DNA from: Acidobacteriota bacterium
GTDB taxonomy: Bacteria; Acidobacteriota; Terriglobia; Terriglobales; Acidobacteriaceae
DNA length: 5,553 nucleotides
Direction: 5' to 3'
Assembly: GCA_003225615.1 (NCBI GenBank)
Contig: QIAS01000004.1
Span: 1 to 5,553 of the forward strand
Below the pieces are notes generated by a model, which was given only the letters and a program-made list of their open reading frames with translations, had not been told where the DNA came from and ran no database searches. Both the position numbers and the translations under genes were made by a program. Below are positions 1 to 4,935 of the stretch, one piece after another. Position 1 is the stretch's first letter. The number at the start of each line of letters is the position of its first letter.

Positions 1-160
1 AAGTGGGAAGCGGCAGACGTTTCGCAATGTCGACGCTGACAAGTTTTACTTGGTCGAGGAGGGGAAAGATCAGTTAGGCATGCAAGTATTTGGGCGGCAG
101 ACGACTGCACCGGCGGCAACTGCTGGTCCGAAGACGGTGAAGGGCGAACTGGCACATTAG
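1..160 (+). CDS. C-terminal fragment of an unrecognised protein (5' end outside the window)
   Basis: The frame that begins at base 2 stays open to a TAG stop at 158-160, giving 52 codons that start SGKRQTFRNVDADKFYLVEE and end KTVKGELAH. The fragment is mixed polar and hydrophobic with a short Ala/Thr/Pro stretch (TTAPAATAGP) near the end, which looks like a flexible tail. There is no membrane segment, cysteine or recognisable motif. The other two plus frames lack a comparable open stretch; frame 1 meets a TGA near base 37. I do not recognise the family, and the fragment is too short to assign a function. It ends 33 bp upstream of sodC on the same strand, but sodC appears to have its own -10 element. 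That it is coding is inferred from the open frame and plausible composition only. Confidence 0.55.
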   Translation, partial: SGKRQTFRNVDADKFYLVEEGKDQLGMQVFGRQTTAPAATAGPKTVKGELAH

Positions 161-181
161 AAGTATTCATCAAGTGCGGCC

Positions 182-187
182 TATAAT
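182..187 (+). promoter_or_regulatory. Consensus -10 box (TATAAT) just upstream of sodC
   Basis: A perfect TATAAT lies at 182-187, six bases before the sodC ATG at 194. Initiation usually occurs about 6-8 bases downstream of the -10 box, which would put the transcript start on or beside the A of the ATG. No good TTGACA-like -35 is visible at normal spacing (159-164 reads AGAAGT), and no TG precedes the box in the extended -10 position. The match could therefore be chance or could depend on an activator. No Shine-Dalgarno sequence lies between this box and the ATG, which agrees with a leaderless message. Confidence 0.4.
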
Positions 188-193
188 GCTGCC

Positions 194-709
194 ATGAAAA
201 TCCACACCTCATTTGTTGCGATGCTGTTTCTGATCGTCGTGGCCGTGTCATTGGACAGCGCCGCCAAGGTTGGGGTCGAACTGAAGGACGCGCAAGGCAA
301 GAGCGTAGGTTCAGCGCTTATGTATGAGAGCGATGGGATGGTGATTCAACTCAACTTGCATGATTTGCCTCCGGGAGAGCACGCCATCCACATCCACCAG
401 AATGCAAAGTGTGATGCACCGGACTTCAAGTCGGCCGGTCCGCATTTCAATCCTGACAACAAAAAGCACGGGCTGGAGAACCCTGAAGGTCACCACGCGG
501 GCGACATGCAAAACTTCACCGTGGGCGCGGATGGTAAGGCGAAAGCAAAGATAGTCAACAAAGATGTGAATTGGGGAAATGACAGCCACTCCATTTTCAG
601 CAATGGGGGAACAGCGCTGGTTATCCATGCCAAGGCCGACGACATGAAAACCGATCCTGCGGGGAACTCCGGAGACCGGATCGCCTGTGGGCTGATAACA
701 AAACGGTAG
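194..709 (+). CDS. sodC: Exported copper/zinc superoxide dismutase
   Basis: This 171-residue protein should convert superoxide to oxygen and hydrogen peroxide in the periplasm. Residues 1 to about 24 form a Sec-type signal peptide ([10 protein letters not shown], hydrophobic core, cleavage near DSA-AK) with no lipobox cysteine. The beta-barrel enzyme follows. All expected ligands are visible: copper His66, His68 and His145 ([12 protein letters not shown]), bridging His84 (SAGPHFNP), zinc His92, His101 and Asp104 ([12 protein letters not shown]). The disulphide pair is Cys73 and Cys165, and the active-site Arg is Arg162 (GDRIACG). Spacing between ligands matches the SOD1 pattern (63/71/80/83 shifted by 21), and length is normal for bacterial SodC. 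The ATG at 194 is the start that gives a complete signal peptide, but it has no Shine-Dalgarno sequence. The gene converges with the metallophosphoesterase gene and ends at TAG 707-709. Confidence 0.96.
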   Translation: MKIHTSFVAMLFLIVVAVSLDSAAKVGVELKDAQGKSVGSALMYESDGMVIQLNLHDLPPGEHAIHIHQNAKCDAPDFKSAGPHFNPDNKKHGLENPEGHHAGDMQNFTVGADGKAKAKIVNKDVNWGNDSHSIFSNGGTALVIHAKADDMKTDPAGNSGDRIACGLITKR

Positions 710-728
710 CTGAATTCAAACATCGGTA

Positions 729-759
729 TTTGTACTCACAACTGAGTTGTGAGTGCAAA
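729..759. repeat. Strong hairpin with a 21-bp palindromic core between convergent genes
   Basis: Positions 734-754 are a perfect palindrome: arms ACTCACAACT and AGTTGTGAGT around a central G. Pairing extends outward with TTTG and GCAAA-side bases plus one T-G wobble (733/755). The full fold has a 14-bp stem (729-742 with 746-759) and a TGA loop. It begins 19 bases after the sodC stop. The convergent phosphoesterase gene ends at 865, about 105 bases away. Neither strand has a U-rich tract after the stem, so it is not a textbook intrinsic terminator. It could end or protect one or both converging transcripts, or be a protein-binding operator. The rest of 710-864 shows nothing else that I can support. 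Confidence 0.7.
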
Positions 760-864
760 CGCGTGTTCTCAAGAGTTACGATGAAAAGACGCTATATCCC
801 GCCCAATTTCACCGAACTACGACGAGCTGTTGCTCACCTCGGCTGTAGCGAATCGAAACAAAGA

Positions 865-2319
865 TCAGGTTCCGGCCAACTCCAAGACCGTGATCTCCGG
901 TCGGGCACCGAGCCGGATGGGGAAGCCAGTTATGCCAATGCCGCGGTTCATGTAGAGTTGCGCGCCACCGCTGCCGTCGATTACCGGCCGCATAGCATGC
1001 TTATCTACATACAAACCGCGGATGTAGGGTACCCCTATCACGCTGCTGAGGTTGAACCCGCGGTGGATGAAATCGAGCGACAACTGGCCGCCGCCGTGAA
1101 TGTCGCCAGCCAGCGTCAAGTCGATGCGCGGCTCGGGATAACCGAAGAAATGCGGGTAGTGGGTCAGCAAAATGTTAACTGTGTTAGGCATTACCAACGC
1201 TTCGAGCTGCTGCAGTCGCCGGTAGCCTTCTAGCTCCCGCGCGTGCATCGGGGCAAGATCGCTCCCATGGTCTATCCCGATCAGATTAAGCGTCTCGCCA
1301 CGGAGGCGGATAGGTGCGCTCTCCTGACGCAACATGCGGATACCCTGGGCGGCGAATAGGCGTGTGATGGACTCTTCAATCCCCACGTCCGCCTCGTGGT
1401 TTCCCATGCATCCGAAAACGCCGTGAGGCGCTCGCAGGCCCGCTAGCACACGCACCACTTCACCCTGGGCTTCCGGGTCCCAACAAATGTAGTCACCGGT
1501 CAACGCGATCAAGTCTGGCTTTAATCCGTTGGTGATGGCGACGCAGCGGCGAATGTAGTCCGCGGTGGTGAAGGGGCCAATGTGAATATCGGAAAGCTGG
1601 GCGATGCGAAAGCCATCGAAGGCCTCGGGCAGACGAACCAGCCGGACGCGCTGACGAACGATTTCTACGTTCTGCCGCTCGTAGAGAAGCCCATAGCCGG
1701 CAGCGACGAAGGGAGTGGCGCTGACTAGCACCGCAGTCCGCTCCAGAAAGCGACGGCGGCCGAGCGACAGCAGGACAGATCCGGCATCAGCAGCGGCGAA
1801 AGGCTGGTGTATAGCCGTGCGCGCTTTGCGGTAAACCCACCCAGCGGCGCGGGCCATCCGGTCTGCTGCCCCAAAAGCAATCACTAGCGGAAACGCCAAC
1901 AGCGATCCCACGAGCCACCACCAGAATGCAGCGTGGATGACCATGCTTTGCGGCCGGTAATCGTCAGCACGGATTGTGTGACCACTAGCCCACTCGGGAT
2001 AGCTGTACAGGAAGATAAACAAATAGACCAGGCTCACCATGATCACAAGCCAGACGCGACGGGGTCTTCGAGGAATGAACCGCTCTCCGACACCGACGAG
2101 GCGCCCGATCCAAAAAATCTGACTGGCTATAAAGATCAGCAGCAGGGCGAGACCGATCAGATCGGAACGGGCGAACTCGTCGAAACGTGCCACCAGGAAT
2201 ACAACACAAGGAAGGATCAACAACAGAACGATCGCACGCCAGTGAGCGACGACGCGCTGAAGAGATCGGAGGAAAGAGAGCTTCGCCGATTGCGGCTTAG
2301 ATAGGGCGGGTGACATCAT
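865..2319 (-). CDS. Membrane-anchored calcineurin-like metallophosphoesterase (YaeI/YkuE-like) with polytopic N-terminus
   Basis: This 484-residue protein should hydrolyse a phosphoester using two metal ions; the substrate cannot be read from sequence. Membrane segments lie at about 29-45, 53-72, 88-106 and 131-150. An internal RRRFLERT motif at 188-195 then precedes a fifth segment at about 196-212. The catalytic domain runs from about 235 to the end: LSDIHIG (Asp244, His246), LTGDY (Asp276), GNHE (Asn307, His308), LLTHYP (His387) and AGDIHGG (His408). The usual GHxH first His is Asp406 here. Positive loops after segments 2 and 4 predict that the N-terminus and RR motif face the cytoplasm and the catalytic domain faces outward. 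The E. coli YaeI and B. subtilis YkuE relatives carry the RR motif at their N-terminus instead. The start at 2319 is supported by GAGGG six bases upstream; a second ATG follows directly at 2316. Chlamydial LpxG (lipid A synthesis) belongs to this broad family, but the predicted outward topology argues against that role. Confidence 0.9.
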   Translation of the reverse strand: MMSPALSKPQSAKLSFLRSLQRVVAHWRAIVLLLILPCVVFLVARFDEFARSDLIGLALLLIFIASQIFWIGRLVGVGERFIPRRPRRVWLVIMVSLVYLFIFLYSYPEWASGHTIRADDYRPQSMVIHAAFWWWLVGSLLAFPLVIAFGAADRMARAAGWVYRKARTAIHQPFAAADAGSVLLSLGRRRFLERTAVLVSATPFVAAGYGLLYERQNVEIVRQRVRLVRLPEAFDGFRIAQLSDIHIGPFTTADYIRRCVAITNGLKPDLIALTGDYICWDPEAQGEVVRVLAGLRAPHGVFGCMGNHEADVGIEESITRLFAAQGIRMLRQESAPIRLRGETLNLIGIDHGSDLAPMHARELEGYRRLQQLEALVMPNTVNILLTHYPHFFGYPEPRIDLTLAGDIHGGGQLSLDFIHRGFNLSSVIGVPYIRGLYVDKHAMRPVIDGSGGAQLYMNRGIGITGFPIRLGARPEITVLELAGT

Positions 2320-2325
2320 TCCGAA

Positions 2326-2333
2326 CCCTCTTT
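2326..2333 (-). promoter_or_regulatory. Shine-Dalgarno sequence for the metallophosphoesterase
   Basis: On the minus strand this reads AAAGAGGG, followed by six bases (TTCGGA) and then ATG at 2319. The spacing to the second, adjacent ATG (2316) is nine bases. Both are workable, so it supports the start within one codon. It is the only strong ribosome-binding site in the window. Confidence 0.6.
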
Positions 2334-2486
2334 CTCGGCTCAGCAGTCAGCAACGCGTAGGCAAACGTCGGCGGGAACACGCGCCCTTTATGATACATGC
2401 GTTAATCCCACCTCAGCCATGCTCCCCTGGGATATTGGCCCACCCCGAGAGAGATCTGTACTAGCGCGATCTTGATCGATTACTCG

Positions 2487-2550
2487 GCGATAAATCGCGA
2501 TTACACCAGTAACACCTAAAGTGGCTCGTTTACGAGATGAGTTCTGGTGT
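2487..2550 (-). repeat. Cluster of inverted repeats just after the cytochrome stop codon
   Basis: Three inverted repeats crowd into this part of the 238-bp gap between cytochrome and phosphoesterase. The outer one pairs ACACCAGTAAC (2503-2513) with GTTCTGGTGT (2541-2550), ten pairs with one bulged T. Nested within it is CTCGT-TT-ACGAG (2525-2536). Just beyond is GCGAT-AA-ATCGC (2487-2498). On the minus strand the outer stem starts seven bases after the cytochrome TAA (2558-2560). No U-tract follows, so it is not a clear intrinsic terminator; 3'-end folding that stabilises or ends the cytochrome message is an inference. In the rest of the gap (2320-2486) I see only a weak minus-strand -10-like TATCAT (2390-2395) with no convincing -35. 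Confidence 0.4.
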
Positions 2551-2557
2551 TTCTTTC

Positions 2558-3781
2558 TTAGTTCGGGTACGGCTTGCCCGGGCGTACGATGCGAATCCAG
2601 TGATCGGTGAAAGCGGAATGCAGGCCGGGCGGTTCGAGCTTGGGCATGTGACAGGTTACGCAATCTTTGTTGCTGACCGGACAGGGATGGCCGGGATGGT
2701 CGGCTGTGAGCTTGGCCCCTTTCTCGACGTGACAGGCGAGACAGCGTGAATCATAGAAGCTCGTTTCATGGACCAATTGCTTGTGCGGGTCGTGACATGC
2801 CGCGCAAGTGAGCCGGGCGTCTTGTTGTTTCCAGCAGCGGCTGTTCTCCAGGCGATAGGGTGCAAAGCGGACATTAAATAAACCAATCGACATCAGGCCG
2901 CTTCCTACGACGTCCTGCCAGGTGCGGTGGCAGGCGCCACAAAAATCTACAGCATCGGAGGGATTCAGGGCGGCGGGGTTGAAGATCGCGTCGGCGGTCG
3001 GCTGCTCGCTTCCGGAAGTCATGGCGGTTACATGCTTGGCGCCGGGACCGTGACAGGATTCGCAGGTCACACCGGGGGAGGCGCTCGCGGGATCAAATTC
3101 ATTTTTCGTTTTTGAAAAACTGGTGTGGCAGCCGAAACAGCGCTGGGTATCGTCCTGGGAGAGCAAGCGTCCGGCAGCATTCTCGGTGCTCGCGGGCAAT
3201 TCGGGCGGATGGCCCGGAGTGATGTCGAGCGCCTGGGGAACGCCGTAAAAGCTTAGATGGCTCTCGTAGAAATTTCCATTGTGCTGGTAAAGATAAGTCT
3301 GGCCCATGCGGCCGAGGCCCATGGCCCAAAGCAGGTCGGCGGTGAAAGATGATTTCGGGTCGCTGACTTTCAAAACACTCTTCTGCTCCGTCGTCACAAG
3401 CTCGTACTTATACGGACCAAGCTCAAATGTCAGGTGATCGTGTCTGCGGAGGTGTTCCGAATCCGCGGCGCGGCTGGCGGCATGAGCCATGGCGGTGTTT
3501 CTATAAGGGAGAGCCTTGTCAGCGTGGCATTTCGCACATTCGGCGGGACCTGCGTATTCATCGCGCGAACGGTCGCCCTTGGTAGGCCACCAGCCGGGGT
3601 TCTGGATTCGCAGGCTTGTGGGCAGCGATATACCGCCAGGAGCCTGGGTTTGCGCAGAACTGCCAGGTGCGATGGCGAATAATAGAGAGCCCAGAAAGCA
3701 TAGCGCGGCAGCGGAAGGACTGAGCTTGAGACTGCGGCGTGTTAGACGGGGCGTCCCTGAGCAATGATTAAGACAGAACAT
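2558..3781 (-). CDS. Periplasmic seven-haem c-type cytochrome (cytochrome c554-like)
   Basis: This 407-residue protein should carry electrons in the periplasm through seven covalently bound haems. CxxCH motifs start at residues 82 (CAKCH), 215 (CFGCH), 240 (CESCH), 281 (CGACH), 326 (CAACH), 347 (CLACH) and 374 (CVTCH). An N-terminal basic region with RR at 15-16 and a hydrophobic stretch ending near SSA-QTQ (about 43) form the signal peptide. The first haem is separated by about 130 residues from the rest, which are packed into 165 residues. His100, His250, His337, His388 and His394 are candidate distal ligands; the CHMPK...HSAFTDHW tail is typical of c554-related multihaem proteins. Extra Cys316 and Cys367 bind no predicted haem. 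The ATG at 3781 is the only ATG, GTG or TTG in frame before the first haem motif, although it has no clear Shine-Dalgarno sequence. It lies 44 bp after the TPR gene. The redox partner and substrate are unknown. Confidence 0.9.
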   Translation of the reverse strand: MFCLNHCSGTPRLTRRSLKLSPSAAALCFLGSLLFAIAPGSSAQTQAPGGISLPTSLRIQNPGWWPTKGDRSRDEYAGPAECAKCHADKALPYRNTAMAHAASRAADSEHLRRHDHLTFELGPYKYELVTTEQKSVLKVSDPKSSFTADLLWAMGLGRMGQTYLYQHNGNFYESHLSFYGVPQALDITPGHPPELPASTENAAGRLLSQDDTQRCFGCHTSFSKTKNEFDPASASPGVTCESCHGPGAKHVTAMTSGSEQPTADAIFNPAALNPSDAVDFCGACHRTWQDVVGSGLMSIGLFNVRFAPYRLENSRCWKQQDARLTCAACHDPHKQLVHETSFYDSRCLACHVEKGAKLTADHPGHPCPVSNKDCVTCHMPKLEPPGLHSAFTDHWIRIVRPGKPYPN

Positions 3782-3825
3782 TTTGAAAGTACTCGGGACG
3801 ATGGGCTCGCACCTGGCGGCTCACA

Positions 3826-4731
3826 TTATTTCGCGGGCGGTTTCTCCAGCTCCGACAAATATTTCTTCACCATGGCCGCATCATTGGGGTCGGTGGCAAA
3901 CTTCAGATACTCGCGTAGCTGCGCCGCTTCATTGGCGCGATCACCTTTTGCCTCGTAGATCTGTGCCAGCAGAAAGTGTACCCGGGGATCGCGGTTGTCC
4001 TTATCGATCTCCACGGCTTTAAGGGCGCTTTTTTCCGCCTCGGGCAACTTGTGAAGATTCAAATTGGCAGCGGCATTGAGCGCGTACGCCACCGCGTCAT
4101 TGGTGGGATCGAGTTCGAGGGCCTTGCTGCACAGTGCGAGCACCTCGTCCCACTTCTGCTCACGCGCTGCTACGTCGGCCAGACAGAGATAGGGAGGCAG
4201 GTAACGAGGATTCGCGGCCATTGCCTGTGAGCACGCCTTGCGAGCTTCTGTCGTTTGCTGACGGGCGGCGAGCATCTGCCCCAAGGTGACCCAGGCCGCG
4301 GCGTAATTCGGTTCGAGTTGAACCGATTTCCGTAAGTGTTGCTCCGCGGAATCGTATTTCTTGTCGTTCAAGGCGGCGCAAGCAGTGGCGTATTCTTTTT
4401 TGGCCTTGGCAGGAATCTGCAGAGCAGCGACAGCGATGGTGGGGCTTTGCATTGCGGTTAGCGGGGGAAGGAAGCAGGTGTCGTCTTCAGAAGTTATGGC
4501 TGAAGCTGGGCGTTTGTTCCTGCCGTAACGGAGTTGATTTTGATCGAAGGAGTCGGTCGGAGCTTTGGGAGGCGGAGGAGGCGGGTTGGGCGGAGGAACG
4601 CTGCCTCCTGGCCGCTGAGCGGAGAGCAACGCAGCGGAAAAACTAAATATTGCGACCCAGAACAATCCCCGCAGCGCCGTCAACCGTAAGGGCAGAAATA
4701 AAGGCACTCTACTTCTTGTATTGTCGGCCAT
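3826..4731 (-). CDS. Exported proline-rich tetratricopeptide-repeat protein
   Basis: Starting at the ATG at 4731, the product is 301 residues. A signal peptide covers about 1-39 (RSRVPLFLPLRL, then LFWVAIFSFSAALLSAQ). A polyproline linker PPPNPPPPPPK follows at about 46-56. After a region without clear structure come about five TPR-like helix pairs at roughly 108-141, 142-175, 176-209, 210-244 and 248-282, with typical A.....L..A..L.P spacing (for example KKYDSAEQHLRKSVQLEPNY and WDEVLALCSKALELDPTN). TPR domains bind other proteins, so a periplasmic scaffold or assembly role is likely; the partner is not shown. An in-frame TTG at 4758 would add nine residues. I prefer the ATG because the TTG would leave almost no leader behind the candidate promoter and lacks a Shine-Dalgarno sequence, though the ATG has only a weak one too. 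The cytochrome gene follows after 44 bp, so the two probably form an operon. Confidence 0.85.
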   Translation of the reverse strand: MADNTRSRVPLFLPLRLTALRGLFWVAIFSFSAALLSAQRPGGSVPPPNPPPPPPKAPTDSFDQNQLRYGRNKRPASAITSEDDTCFLPPLTAMQSPTIAVAALQIPAKAKKEYATACAALNDKKYDSAEQHLRKSVQLEPNYAAAWVTLGQMLAARQQTTEARKACSQAMAANPRYLPPYLCLADVAAREQKWDEVLALCSKALELDPTNDAVAYALNAAANLNLHKLPEAEKSALKAVEIDKDNRDPRVHFLLAQIYEAKGDRANEAAQLREYLKFATDPNDAAMVKKYLSELEKPPAK

Positions 4732-4775
4732 CGCTTCACGAATCTGAATTAGAGACAAGACAAATGCCCACGCGA

Positions 4776-4804
4776 ATGGTAGCCCTTTTTACACTAAGCG
4801 CCAA
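4776..4804 (-). promoter_or_regulatory. Candidate sigma-70-type promoter for the TPR-cytochrome transcript
   Basis: On the minus strand TTGGCG (4804-4799) and TACCAT (4781-4776) are separated by exactly 17 bases that include an A-rich run. They match the -35 and -10 consensus at about three or four of six and at four of six positions. A start near 4769 would leave a leader of about 38 bases to the ATG at 4731. The placement between the upstream terminator and the TPR gene is sensible, but the match is moderate and consensus use in this lineage is assumed. Confidence 0.35.
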
Positions 4805-4851
4805 GCGTCCATTTGTATTTCGGTCACGTTTATGAAGAGGGTCAGATGACT

Positions 4852-4876
4852 CCTAGGACTTTCCCCAAAGCCTAGG
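4852..4876. repeat. Hairpin built from two CCTAGG palindromes
   Basis: CCTAGG occurs at 4852-4857 and again at 4871-4876. Inside them CTTT (4859-4862) pairs with AAAG (4867-4870) around a CCCC loop, leaving one bulged A at 4858. The fold is thus a ten-pair stem whose loop reads GGGG on the minus strand. It directly follows the U-tract of the receptor terminator on the minus strand and lies upstream of the candidate promoter of the TPR gene. Each CCTAGG is itself a palindrome, so paired binding sites for a regulator are as plausible as an RNA hairpin. No U-tract follows on either strand close enough to call a second terminator. Confidence 0.45.
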
Positions 4877-4878
4877 GC

Positions 4879-4910
4879 AAAAGAAATGGCAGGCGCCGAG
4901 GCGCCTGCCA
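4879..4910 (-). terminator. Intrinsic terminator of the TonB-dependent receptor gene
   Basis: On the minus strand TGGCAGGCGCC and GGCGCCTGCCA form an 11-bp, GC-rich perfect inverted repeat (4900-4910 with 4887-4897) with two central bases. It would fold with a tetraloop or larger loop after opening the top pairs. It is followed at once by TTTCTTTT (4886-4879). It lies 25 bases after the receptor TGA stop (4936-4938). This is a textbook Rho-independent terminator and separates the receptor transcript from the TPR-cytochrome unit. Confidence 0.9.
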
Positions 4911-4935
4911 GCGAACTCTCAAGGGAGTCGCCCCG

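Noticed and set aside
311..628. Minus-strand open frame of 105 codons within sodC
   Set aside because: It is antisense to a gene whose metal ligands are all intact; the translation shows no recognisable motif.
729..759. Hairpin as a classical intrinsic terminator of sodC
   Set aside because: No run of T follows the stem on either strand (ACGCGTG on plus, TACCGATG on minus), so it is reported as a palindromic hairpin instead.
730..1233. Plus-strand open frame of 167 codons
   Set aside because: It begins inside the intergenic hairpin and then overlaps the conserved catalytic part of the phosphoesterase on the opposite strand; its translation has no domain-like pattern.
1933..2304. Plus-strand open frame of 123 codons opposite the phosphoesterase N-terminus
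   Set aside because: The minus strand here encodes hydrophobic membrane segments obeying the positive-inside rule and has a good ribosome-binding site; the plus frame is a charged shadow.
865..2319. Phosphoesterase as the lipid A enzyme LpxH/LpxG
   Set aside because: The family is related, but the predicted periplasmic catalytic domain, long membrane region and altered metal motif do not fit a cytoplasmic-face UDP-diacylglucosamine hydrolase; no lipid A gene is nearby.
4732..4758. TTG at 4758 as the start of the TPR protein
   Set aside because: It has no Shine-Dalgarno sequence and would lie only about 11 bases after the predicted transcript start; the ATG at 4731 still gives a full signal peptide. 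Not excluded.
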